64,000 nt of DNA from Comamonas serinivorans (GTDB lineage: Bacteria; Pseudomonadota; Gammaproteobacteria; Burkholderiales; Burkholderiaceae_C), in contig NZ_CP021455.1 of the NCBI RefSeq assembly GCF_002158865.1, forward strand, positions 4,030,001 through 4,094,000, written 5' to 3'. The stretch's first letter is position 1. Each line of letters begins with the position of its first letter. Below are positions 26,835 to 34,325 of the stretch, in pieces. The notes beneath the pieces were generated by a model. That model saw only the letters and a program-made list of their open reading frames with translations. It ran no database searches and was not told where the DNA came from. A program made the translations under genes and the position numbers.

Positions 26835-27136
26835 CGCGGAACCCCGCGTCTGGCCAAGCGGCAGCAGGGCCTGCTCCCGCTCAAGTCTTCCTGGCGGGCA
26901 ATCTCGGCGCCAGCACCTCGCCAGCGCTTTCATCGGTCAGGTCACCCGGGAGCACCAGCGTGCTGGAAACGTCTACCACGCGTTGGAGGCGGCCAGCGCA
27001 TCGGCACCGTACTCGGCATCGGCTGATGCCGGGTGGCGCCGCCCCTGACCAAGCAGACCCGAGCCCCCACAACACAACAGGCCCTCGCAAAGGCCTGTTG
27101 GGGTCATCCGTGCAGGCTCACCTGCGGGTGCTGGGT
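26835..27136. other. Convergent intergenic region with terminator
   Basis: 302 bases between the stops of the DUF2007 gene and nrdJ. No gene is seen; the only structure is the hairpin at 27076-27099. Confidence 0.5.
27076..27099 (-). terminator. Hairpin terminator of nrdJ
   Basis: Perfect arms AACAGGCC and GGCCTGTT with an 8-base loop, 38 bases after the nrdJ stop. On the minus strand it is followed by GTGTTGT, a weak U-rich tract. Confidence 0.6.
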
Positions 27137-29587
27137 TCAGCCACAGCTGCCCACGAAGCCACACTGCGTGCAGTACTCGCAGCCGTCTTTCTTGATGACG
27201 GCGTGGGCGCCGCATTCGCCGCACTTCTTGCCGGCCATCACGCCGTGACCATCGGTCAGCGGCGCCGCGGCCACCGGCGGCGCGGGCAATTCATCGGCAT
27301 CGAACAGCGATTGTTGCTGGCGTTGCTCGATCAGGTTCTGGATGGCGTACGCGATGGCGGCGACTTCGGAGTCGTGCCAGCGCGGCACGTGGGCGCCGTC
27401 GGCGCGCTCCACCGTGCCCAGGCGAACAGGACCGCGATCCCAGGCCACCTTGCGCATGTCGCTCAGCGCAGTTTCGAGGAAGCCGCCACGCGCGGCCAGC
27501 GACAGGATGCGCATGGTCGAGGTGATCCATTGCTGCGACTCGCCGCTTTGGCCCACGGGCATGAAGAACTCGATGGCCCGCTCGACCGTGCCCTTGCCGT
27601 CGGACTTGGGCATGGGCAGGAAGGAGACGATCAGGTACAGCGTCTTCTGGCCTTCCTGCGTCCAGTACTCGATCTTGTCGGCCACGGCCTGCAGCGCGCC
27701 ACGCGGGCGGCTTTCGATGACCGCGCGCATGGGGTCCACGGGCTGCACCACCGTGGGTACGGGGGCGGCCGCCTCGGCAGGCTTGCTGGGCGTGACTTCG
27801 AGCACCGAGCCCAGGATGTCGTTGGGCCGGTAGGTGGCCATGCCCTTGAGGCCCGAACGCCAGGAGTTGACGTACAGCTCCTTGAAGTCGTCGTAGGGGT
27901 AGTCGGCCGGCACGTTCACGGTCTTGGAGATGGACGTGTCGATGTAGGGCTGGACGGCCTCCATCATCGCCACGTGGTCCGCGGCCGACATTTCCAGCGC
28001 CGACACGAAGTACGCCGGCAGCTTGTTCACATCACCACCGAGCGACTTGTACAGGCGCCAGGCGTGGTCTTCCACCGTGTATTCGCTGCGCGAACCGTCG
28101 GCCTCACGCTTTTTGCGCGTGTAGGTCCACGAGAACGGCGGCTCGATGCCGTTCGAGGCGTTGTCGGCAAAGGCCAGGCTGACCGTGCCCGTGGGCGCGA
28201 TGGACAGCAGGTGGCTGTTGCGGATGCCGTGCTTGCGGATCTCGTCCTGGATGTCCTGCGGCAGGCGGCTGGCGAACGTGCCCTTGGCCAGGTAGCCCTC
28301 GGCCTTGAACTTGGGGAACGCGCCCTTTTCCTGCGCCAGCCCCACCGAGGCGCGATAGGCCGCGTTGCGCATGGCCTCGCCGATCTTGGTCGCCATGTCG
28401 CGACCTTCCTTGGCGTCGTAGCGCAGGGTCAGCATGGCCAGGGCATTGCCCAGGCCGGTGAAGCCCACACCGATGCGGCGCTTGGCGGCGCTTTCGGCGC
28501 GCTGCTGCTCCAGCGGCCAGAAGGTCACGTCCAGCACGTTGTCCAGTGCACGCACCTGCAGCGCCACGACCTTTTCGAAGGCGGCGAAGTCGAACGAGGG
28601 CACGCCCCCGAAGCCGAAGGCGTTGCGCACGAAGCGCGTGAGGATGATGGGGCCGAGGTCGCAGCAGCCATAGGGCGGCAGCGGCTGCTCACCGCAGGGG
28701 TTGGTGGCCGAAATCGTCTCGCAGTAGTGCAGGTTGTTGTCGGTCCCGATCTTGTCGAGGAACAGGATGCCCGGCTCGGCGAAGTCGTAGGCCGACTTCA
28801 TGATGGTGTCCCACATCTCGCGCGCAGCCACGCTCTGGTAGACCCATTTGCCGTCTTCGCGCTGGAAGGCGCCCTTGGCGATCAGGTCCTTGCCGGGCTT
28901 GGCGATGTGGACCAGCTGCCACTGGGCATTGGCTTCCACGGCCTGCATGAAGCTGTCGGGCACGCCGACGGACACGTTGAAGTTGTTCCAGCGCCCCGGG
29001 GTGCGCTTGGCGGTGATGAACTCCAGCACATCGGGGTGATCGATGCGCAGCACGCCCATCTGCGCGCCACGGCGGGCGCCGGCGCTCTCGACGGTCGAGC
29101 AGCTCTGGTCGAACACGTTCATGTAGCTGCAGGGGCCCGAGGCCTGCGAGGCCGTGCCCTTCACATCGGCGCCACGCGGGCGGATGCGCGAGAAGTCGTA
29201 GCCCACGCCACCGCCGCGGCGCATGGTTTCGGCGGCTTCGCGCAGTGCTTCGTAGATGCCGGGGTAGCCCTCGTCATCGAAGCCCTGGATGCAGTCGCCC
29301 ACGGGCTGCACGAAGCAGTTGATCAGCGTGGCCTGGATGTCGGTGCCCGCGGCACTCATGATGCGACCGGCGCCGATGGCGCCTGCGCGCAGGTTGTCGA
29401 AGAACAAGGCTTCGTACTTGGCCTGCAGGTCTTTCTTTTCGACCGAAGCGAGCGCGCGCGCGACACGGCGAAACAGCGCGTCGGCATCGACCTCGTCGCC
29501 CTTGAAGTACTTCTCCGCCAGCACATCACGGCTGATGGGTTGCATGTCCTGGGCGGTGGCGTCAGCCGGCATGGCGTCTCGTTTCAT
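27137..29587 (-). CDS. nrdJ: Adenosylcobalamin-dependent (class II) ribonucleotide reductase
   Basis: An 816-residue class II ribonucleotide reductase. It reduces ribonucleotides to deoxyribonucleotides with a B12-derived thiyl radical, in the presence or absence of oxygen. Visible motifs: YEALFFDNLRAGAIGAGRIM, LINCFVQPVGD with the first active-site Cys, RRGGGVGYDFSRIRPRGADV, and SATNPCGEQPLPPYGCC with the radical-site N-x-C-x-E. RIGVGFTGLGNALAML, SIAPTGTVSLAFADNASNGI and FSWTYTR follow. The C-terminus has a CxxC-rich zinc-ribbon tail (KKCGECGAH..., CEYCTQCG), which would hold the reducible cysteines. The start at 29587 is preceded by AGGA. No cobalamin riboswitch or clear NrdR box was found upstream. 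Confidence 0.95.
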   Translation of the reverse strand: MKRDAMPADATAQDMQPISRDVLAEKYFKGDEVDADALFRRVARALASVEKKDLQAKYEALFFDNLRAGAIGAGRIMSAAGTDIQATLINCFVQPVGDCIQGFDDEGYPGIYEALREAAETMRRGGGVGYDFSRIRPRGADVKGTASQASGPCSYMNVFDQSCSTVESAGARRGAQMGVLRIDHPDVLEFITAKRTPGRWNNFNVSVGVPDSFMQAVEANAQWQLVHIAKPGKDLIAKGAFQREDGKWVYQSVAAREMWDTIMKSAYDFAEPGILFLDKIGTDNNLHYCETISATNPCGEQPLPPYGCCDLGPIILTRFVRNAFGFGGVPSFDFAAFEKVVALQVRALDNVLDVTFWPLEQQRAESAAKRRIGVGFTGLGNALAMLTLRYDAKEGRDMATKIGEAMRNAAYRASVGLAQEKGAFPKFKAEGYLAKGTFASRLPQDIQDEIRKHGIRNSHLLSIAPTGTVSLAFADNASNGIEPPFSWTYTRKKREADGSRSEYTVEDHAWRLYKSLGGDVNKLPAYFVSALEMSAADHVAMMEAVQPYIDTSISKTVNVPADYPYDDFKELYVNSWRSGLKGMATYRPNDILGSVLEVTPSKPAEAAAPVPTVVQPVDPMRAVIESRPRGALQAVADKIEYWTQEGQKTLYLIVSFLPMPKSDGKGTVERAIEFFMPVGQSGESQQWITSTMRILSLAARGGFLETALSDMRKVAWDRGPVRLGTVERADGAHVPRWHDSEVAAIAYAIQNLIEQRQQQSLFDADELPAPPVAAAPLTDGHGVMAGKKCGECGAHAVIKKDGCEYCTQCGFVGSCG

Positions 29588-30021
29588 TGATGGATTCCTG
29601 TATGAAAACACAAGCGGACTGGATGGAAGTGGCGCTTGCGAAACCGCTATTTTTGCATTTTGTGGCCCGCACTGCCGAAATCGACAGGGCCGGAATCACG
29701 ATTGTGCGCATTGCATCATGGTGGCCTGGACTTGTGTCGAATTCTTTCAATTTCAAGCACTTAGACGGTGCATTCGGCACTTGGAAAACGACTTGAACGA
29801 CGGAATTCCTGGGCTCCACGAGGGCGGGCGCTATTTAAATCGAAGCATGTCGACAAGGCCTGTCCGCAGCAGCACCGACTCCTTCATTTGGTTACACACT
29901 GAGGTCAAGTTGATTAAGGGTTTACCCCAGACCTCGGGGCCGGGCAGTTCAACCCATGCAGATCAAGTGCTTGCGCGCGATGGCCTCGCGCCTCAAAACC
30001 CTGAGGATGGCATGGCTTATG

Positions 30022-30040
30022 AATGAGAATGATTGTCGTT
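30022..30040 (+). promoter_or_regulatory. Orphan Fur box
   Basis: AATGAGAATGATTGTCGTT shares the AATGA-AATGAT pattern with the siderophore operon box at 24092. A TATATA stretch follows at about 30044. No protein gene starts close downstream on either strand. Confidence 0.55.
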
Positions 30041-30044
30041 TGCG

Positions 30045-30140
30045 TATATACTTCACCCATCGCAGCGACGTTGCCCTGCAGCTCGCAGCGATCAGGTTCT
30101 TTGGTTCATCGTGGGTCGACCCGGCAATCGGGTCGGTTTT
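30045..30140 (+). ncRNA. Candidate Fur-regulated small RNA
   Basis: The stretch begins just after the Fur box and ends at a strong hairpin followed by GTTTT. A second run of seven T lies at 30169-30175 and could be an alternative end. It has no convincing reading frame. The geometry (Fur box, about 80 bases, terminator) is that of an iron-stress small RNA of the RyhB/PrrF kind, but there is no sequence match I can cite. The boundaries are estimates. Confidence 0.3.
30117..30140 (+). terminator. Terminator-like hairpin downstream of orphan Fur box
   Basis: Perfect 7-bp stem CGACCCG/CGGGTCG with loop GCAAT, followed by GTTTT. Confidence 0.55.
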
Positions 30141-30373
30141 GCTAGCCAGCGGGCTTCCGTCAGCCAAGCTTTTTTTCCTCGATGCCTTGTCAGGACCCTG
30201 AACACCCGTCCCTTTGAGGCTGCACCGCGCCATCCGTGCGCTGGCCATGCCTTGCGCACGCCGGCGCCTTGATGCCGCGGTCCGTGCCCATCTCCTACGC
30301 CCACCCGTGTCGGATCGACCCTGTTCAGGGCGACCTCGTCCTCGCGCCTGGGATCCGCCTGTCGAGGGCGTCC

Positions 30374-30871
30374 TCACGCCGGGCGGAAGGCGCGCGCGTA
30401 CAAGGCCTTCATGCGGGCCTCGAACTGCGGCACGGGGCCGGTGAGCGGCACGCCGGGTGCGATGTCGTGGATGGGGCGGCAGTTCACCGGCAAGGGCGGC
30501 ACGCCCCAGTCGCGCAACCACCCGCCCAGCTGCGCCGCCGACGTGACGTAGACGATGCGCCCCAACCCCACCCACGCATGCGCGGCCGCGCACATGGGGC
30601 AATGCTCGCCCGAGGTGTAGACCGTGGCGGCCGCGCGCTCCGCCGCGCTGAGGTGGCGCACAGCCCATTCGACCAGGGTGAACTCGGGGTGACGTGTGGC
30701 GTCGCCGTCTCCCACGCGGTTGTGGTCCTCGAAACGCACCTGGCCATCGCCATCGACGAGCAGCGACCCAAAGGGCTGGTGGCCGCTGTTCAAGGCCTGC
30801 TCGGCCAGGTCGATGCAGCGCGTCAGGTGTGCCAGTGCCGTGGGGCTCAGGTCGGGGTCGGGTGCAGTCAT
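30374..30871 (-). CDS. Nucleoside deaminase of the cytidine/guanine deaminase superfamily
   Basis: A 165-residue zinc-dependent deaminase. The zinc site is TRHPEFTLVEW (His and the catalytic Glu; HPE in place of the usual HAE) and YTSGEHCPMCAAAHAWVG with the P-C-x-x-C pair. CIDLAEQALNSGHQPFGSLLVDGDG is the standard first helix and strand. The substrate could be guanine, a nucleoside or another amino-purine or pteridine; it is too divergent to choose. It starts 30 bases from the hairpin element at 30901 and follows rutE on the same strand, so the two may be co-transcribed through the element. Confidence 0.87.
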   Translation of the reverse strand: MTAPDPDLSPTALAHLTRCIDLAEQALNSGHQPFGSLLVDGDGQVRFEDHNRVGDGDATRHPEFTLVEWAVRHLSAAERAAATVYTSGEHCPMCAAAHAWVGLGRIVYVTSAAQLGGWLRDWGVPPLPVNCRPIHDIAPGVPLTGPVPQFEARMKALYARAFRPA

Positions 30872-30900
30872 GCTGAGAGGTCCTTGCTGGATTCAATCGT

Positions 30901-30952
30901 GCAGTATTCGCCCATTGCCGTCGTCTTGAAAACGGCAATGGACCCATACTCT
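30901..30952. repeat. Dispersed 52-bp hairpin element, copy 7
   Basis: Ends GCAGTAT and ATACTCT, with inner stem CCATTGCCGT/ACGGCAATGG. It lies one base from the rutE stop codon (30954-30956), between two same-strand genes. Confidence 0.85.
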
Positions 30953-30953
30953 G

Positions 30954-31544
30954 TCAAACGATGCGGGCGATGTCGTCGAAGTCAAAGCGTGGCAGGCGCT
31001 CGAACAGCGAGGCCGCATCCCCCACGCCCAGGTTGATGAGCATGAACGACCGCCATCGGGGCTGATCGGCCAGGAACAGGCTGTCGGTCTTGGCCGGGTC
31101 AAAGCCGGACATGGGGCCGCAATCCAGGCCCACGGCGCGCGCCGCCAGCATGAAATAGGCCGCCTGCAGGGCGGCGTTCAGCCGCGCCGACTGTTCGCGG
31201 GCCGCCGCATCGCCTTCGAACCAGGCCTTGGCATTGGCATGCGGGAACAGGCGCGGCAGGTGGTCGTGGAAGTCGAGGTCGAAGGCGACGATGGCCGTCA
31301 CGGGCGCGGACATCACCTTGGGGGCGTTGCTGGCCGACACGGCCGTGACCAGCTGGGCCTTGGCTTCGGGCGTGCGCACGAAGCGCCAGCGCGCTGGACA
31401 TTGGTTGGCCCCGGTGGGGCCAAGCTTCATCAGGTCGAACACCTGGCGCAGGGTGTCGTCGCTGACCTCACCCGAGAAGGCGTAGTAGGTGCGCGCTTCG
31501 CGAAACAGTTGATCCAGGGCCTGGTCGTTCAGGGGGGAATGCAT
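30954..31544 (-). CDS. rutE: RutE-like malonic semialdehyde reductase/nitroreductase family protein
   Basis: A 196-residue flavoprotein of the nitroreductase superfamily, RutE/HadB type. Matching blocks are LDQLFREARTYYAFSGEVSD, FDLMKLGPTGANQCPARW, SASNAPKVMSAPVTAIVAFD, HDHLPRLFPHANAKAWFEGD and RAVGLDCGPMSGFD. RutE reduces malonic semialdehyde formed in pyrimidine ring catabolism, but no other rut gene lies nearby, so it may act on other aldehydes or nitro-compounds. The stop codon is 1 base from a hairpin element. Length and ends are normal. Confidence 0.85.
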   Translation of the reverse strand: MHSPLNDQALDQLFREARTYYAFSGEVSDDTLRQVFDLMKLGPTGANQCPARWRFVRTPEAKAQLVTAVSASNAPKVMSAPVTAIVAFDLDFHDHLPRLFPHANAKAWFEGDAAAREQSARLNAALQAAYFMLAARAVGLDCGPMSGFDPAKTDSLFLADQPRWRSFMLINLGVGDAASLFERLPRFDFDDIARIV

Positions 31545-31723
31545 TCAATCTCCAAAACAGTCGATCACCAACGCGGTGGCGGCGCACAGTGTAGGAGGCC
31601 CGCCTGCCCGGCGGCGTGGCGGGCACGGGCGACCGCGACAAAGCCAGGGGCTCCGGTTCGCCGCTGGTTAGCGCGGGCCGCTCGTGCCCGCCGCATGGAC
31701 CAGCCGCTTGCCCCCACGTGGAG

Positions 31724-32317
31724 TCAGGCGGTCAGCGGCGTCACCGCCTGCCAGCTGACGCGTGCCCCGGGGCCGCTGGCCTCCAGCAGCCAAGCCGTGC
31801 CGCCCTCCACCAGCAGCGACTCACCGGCGCAGGCGGTCACGTCGCGGGCTGGGCCAACGCAGCGGCGGCGGCCTGGGCTGACCGGCGTCATCCACACCGA
31901 ACCGGCGTGCACGTGCAACAGACCACGCGCGGCCGGCTGCCAGATGACGGGCTGAGTCGGCACAGCGGCGCCCGGCGCGACGGTGCCCGACGCAGCGGCG
32001 CCCGACGCATTCACCAGGCCCGGCGCCGGCTGCCGGCGCGCGCCCGCATCCAGGGACGGGGCAGCCGGATGAATCGAAGGTGCCGCATCGCTGGCCGCCG
32101 GTGCCGCGCACTGGACGCGTCCGGCATGGTCGGCGAGTGTGACCGAGGGGGCCCACCCCACGGCCGCTCGCGCCAGCCGCCACCATCCATGCCCAACGCG
32201 CATGACGCGCCGCCACAGCGGCGGCTGCGGATCGCGCAGGGCGCACGGCAAGACCGAGGCATCCCGCACCGGACGCCAGCCCGCATCGGCGGGCCATGAA
32301 TGAATGAGGTGTGACAT
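31724..32317 (-). CDS. DUF2917-domain protein
   Basis: A 197-residue protein. The C-terminal third carries the DUF2917 pattern: VIWQPAARGLLHVHAGSVWMT, a Gly/Arg loop, RDVTACAGESLLVEGGTAWLLEA. This is a cupin-like beta structure of unknown function. The N-terminal 100 residues are Trp/Arg-rich then Ala/Pro-rich and not recognised. It is divergent from a LysR gene, a pairing often seen in Comamonadaceae genomes. The palindromic site between the two suggests that the LysR protein controls it. The start at 32317 (MSHLIHSWPADAG) gives a plausible 123-base promoter gap. Confidence 0.7.
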   Translation of the reverse strand: MSHLIHSWPADAGWRPVRDASVLPCALRDPQPPLWRRVMRVGHGWWRLARAAVGWAPSVTLADHAGRVQCAAPAASDAAPSIHPAAPSLDAGARRQPAPGLVNASGAAASGTVAPGAAVPTQPVIWQPAARGLLHVHAGSVWMTPVSPGRRRCVGPARDVTACAGESLLVEGGTAWLLEASGPGARVSWQAVTPLTA

Positions 32318-32397
32318 GACGGGGGGATTGAAAGACCAATCAGGCCCGCCATGGTGCGCGCCGCGCCGCTTGACGTCCAACGCCGAATGGCGGTTGA

Positions 32398-32420
32398 ATT
32401 GATGCCGATCACGCATCAAT
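32398..32420. promoter_or_regulatory. LysR-type operator between DUF2917 and LysR genes
   Basis: Perfect inverted repeat ATTGATGC/GCATCAAT with a 7-base spacer; it contains the T-N11-A core of LysR sites. It lies 20 bases upstream of the LysR start. Confidence 0.6.
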
Positions 32421-32440
32421 GCCGCCAACCCCCATCGCCC

Positions 32441-33409
32441 ATGAACGCCCCCAAGACCGTCCTGCGCACACGCCCCATGGGCCTGGGCCACCTGCGCGCC
32501 TTCGAGGCCGTGGCACGGCACCTGAACTTCCGCATCGCCAGCGAAGAGCTGTCGCTGACGCAATCGGCCGTCAGCCGCCAGATCCAGGCGCTGGAGCACG
32601 ACATCGGCGTGCCGCTGTTCCTGCGCCACACGCGGGCGGTCGAGCTGACGGCAGCGGGGGCCGAGCTGCTGATGACGGTGAACCGCGTGCTGCCCCAGCT
32701 CGACGCCAGCGTGCAGCGCATCCGCCACAGCGCGGGCCGGCAAAGCGTGTCGGTGACCACCTTTGCCTCCATGGCCTCGATGTGGCTGATTCCGCGGCTG
32801 GAGGCCTTTCAGCAGGCCCACCCCGATGTGGACATCCGCCTGGACGCCAGCGACCACCTGCTGGACCTGGAGGTGTCGGAGGTGGACGTGGCGCTGCGCT
32901 ACGGCCCGCCGTCGCACGTGCCCGCGCACGCCGAGGTGCTGTTTGGCGAACAGATCACGCCCGTGCTCGCGCCCTGGCTGGCCGAGCGCACGCCCATTCG
33001 CCGCGTGAGCGACCTGGCGCGCTTCACGCTCATCGACGTCAGCGATGCCTACCGCTTCTACTACGGCTGGCAGCGTTGGTTCGGCGCGGTGGGCGAGCCC
33101 GCCGTGCAGCCCCGCCGCTGGCTGGCCTTCAACCTGTCGTTCCAGATGATGCAGGCCGCGCGGGCGGGCCAGGGTGTGGCGCTGGCGCGCGTGCCGCTGA
33201 TCGACCTCAGCCTCGCCAGCGGCGAGCTGGTCGAAGCCCTGCCGGGCCACCGCGTGAGCTCGCCGCGCACCTATTGGCTGCTGGTGTCGCCGCGCAGCGC
33301 ACACCGGCCCGAGGTCGTGGCCTTCGCCAACTGGCTGCGCGAGCAGGCGCAGCAAACGGCCGCGGTGCTGGCCTCGGGCCAGGTCGTCAGCACCCTGCCC
33401 GCCGCCTGA
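32441..33409 (+). CDS. LysR-family transcriptional regulator (GcvA-like)
   Basis: A 322-residue LysR regulator. The helix-turn-helix is in LRAFEAVARHLNFRIASEELSLTQSAVSRQIQALEHDIG, split here as LNFRIASEELSLTQSAVSR at about residues 30-48. It continues with PLFLRHTRAVELTAAG. The effector domain has VSVTTFASMASMWLIPRLEAF, HPDVDIRLDASDHLLDLE and DVALRYGPP, as in the GcvA-like group. The ATG at 32441 is preferred over 32351, since the extra sequence crosses the operator palindrome. It is divergent from the DUF2917 gene, its likely target. Confidence 0.9.
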   Translation: MNAPKTVLRTRPMGLGHLRAFEAVARHLNFRIASEELSLTQSAVSRQIQALEHDIGVPLFLRHTRAVELTAAGAELLMTVNRVLPQLDASVQRIRHSAGRQSVSVTTFASMASMWLIPRLEAFQQAHPDVDIRLDASDHLLDLEVSEVDVALRYGPPSHVPAHAEVLFGEQITPVLAPWLAERTPIRRVSDLARFTLIDVSDAYRFYYGWQRWFGAVGEPAVQPRRWLAFNLSFQMMQAARAGQGVALARVPLIDLSLASGELVEALPGHRVSSPRTYWLLVSPRSAHRPEVVAFANWLREQAQQTAAVLASGQVVSTLPAA

Positions 33410-33758
33410 CGGCCAGCCGAGGGCCAGGCCTGGTCACCCCGCGGCTTGCCAACGGCGCTGAACATGGGTGGCAACAAGCCCTTTGTGCGGCGGCGACGCG
33501 CCCGCAAGACAGCGCTTCAACCCAAGCGCAGGCCGTGGCGCCGCCCCACGCCCGCCCCCTGGCTGCGCCCTTCGATGGGCGCAGCGCCACCACGGGCGCA
33601 ATGGCGTTCGCTCCTCGTTCAGCGTCTAGTCCGCCATGGCATGCAGGGGTCCACCCTCTACATCGCCAATATTTTTAGAGAGTATGAATGGACTATCATT
33701 ATTCTAAAAACGGATACCGCCCCATACCCCTCAATCGATCATCCAGTCAGTCTCGGGG
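33410..33758. other. Convergent intergenic region with hairpin element
   Basis: 349 bases between the LysR and BLUF stops. It contains hairpin element copy 8; otherwise I see nothing. Confidence 0.5.
33679..33730. repeat. Dispersed 52-bp hairpin element, copy 8
   Basis: Ends AGAGTAT and ATACCCC, the most diverged ends in the family. The centre is AT-rich and less well paired. It sits between convergent genes. Confidence 0.7.
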
Positions 33759-34175
33759 TCAGTCCAGCTCCAGGCCATGCTGGCGCGCACGCAAGGCGCG
33801 TGTGGCCGATTCCCCCTGCAAGCCCGTCAGGGCCGCCAGGGCGCTGTCCGGGGCGTCGGTCAACGGCGGGTCGCCGCCATCGTCCCAGGCATAGCCGGTG
33901 CGAAACCGGGCATAACTGCGCCGCAGGAGGGGCGAGGCGTGCTGCACCGAGGCCGACTCCTGCCAGGCCGCGCACCCCAGCAGCGCCAGCGCGCCCTGCA
34001 CCGCGTCCGCCTCGCCTTCGAGGTGCGCCACCAGGTATTCGCCATCGAACACCAGCAGGCCGGTGAGTCCGTGTTGCGCGCTGCAGACCCGGGCCTGCTT
34101 GAACAGCTCGCCCACCTGCTCGGGCCGCGCGTCGGGCGTCAACCGCCAGGACACGAAGATCTCCTGTAAAGCCAT
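33759..34175 (-). CDS. BLUF-like protein lacking the flavin photochemistry residues
   Basis: A 138-residue protein with a BLUF fold pattern: EIFVSWRLTPDARPEQVGEL, ARVCSAQHGLTGLLVFDGEY, HLEGEADAVQGALALL and RRSYARFRTGYAWD. Aligned to the family, the key Tyr (Y-x-S) is F7, the Asn six residues before the TG motif is S32, and the Gln three residues before the LEG glutamate is A50. These three residues support the blue-light hydrogen-bond switch, so this domain is unlikely to be photoactive and may not bind flavin. Similar short BLUF-like proteins exist alone, without an output domain. The target is unknown. It ends near a hairpin element and is divergent from glmU. Confidence 0.78.
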   Translation of the reverse strand: MALQEIFVSWRLTPDARPEQVGELFKQARVCSAQHGLTGLLVFDGEYLVAHLEGEADAVQGALALLGCAAWQESASVQHASPLLRRSYARFRTGYAWDDGGDPPLTDAPDSALAALTGLQGESATRALRARQHGLELD

Positions 34176-34325
34176 GCCAGTCTCCTCCAGCCGGTGCCGG
34201 TCATGCCATGTTTAATTAATCCAAATGTATTACACAAAACAACCGCCTGGGACATTCGTCTGACAGATCGCCCTCGCATGGCGCATGCAGGGCACGCCCC
34301 AGCCTGCGCCGATAATCCGGCCACC

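Larger units (their letters stand above)
29588..30373. other. Long intergenic region with Fur box and hairpins
   Basis: 786 bases between nrdJ and the deaminase gene, less GC-rich than the genes around it near 29590-29960. It holds the orphan Fur box (30022-30040) and a terminator-like hairpin (30117-30140). I see no protein gene in it. Confidence 0.5.

Noticed and set aside
26639..29590. 983-residue plus-strand reading frame
   Set aside because: Antisense of nrdJ, which has all class II reductase motifs.
29588..29950. Cobalamin riboswitch or NrdR boxes upstream of nrdJ
   Set aside because: I could not find the B12-box or paired NrdR motifs by eye.
30031..30100. ATG after the orphan Fur box resembling the start of a bacterioferritin-associated ferredoxin
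   Set aside because: Only the first few residues look similar; the cysteine pattern is absent and the frame ends soon.
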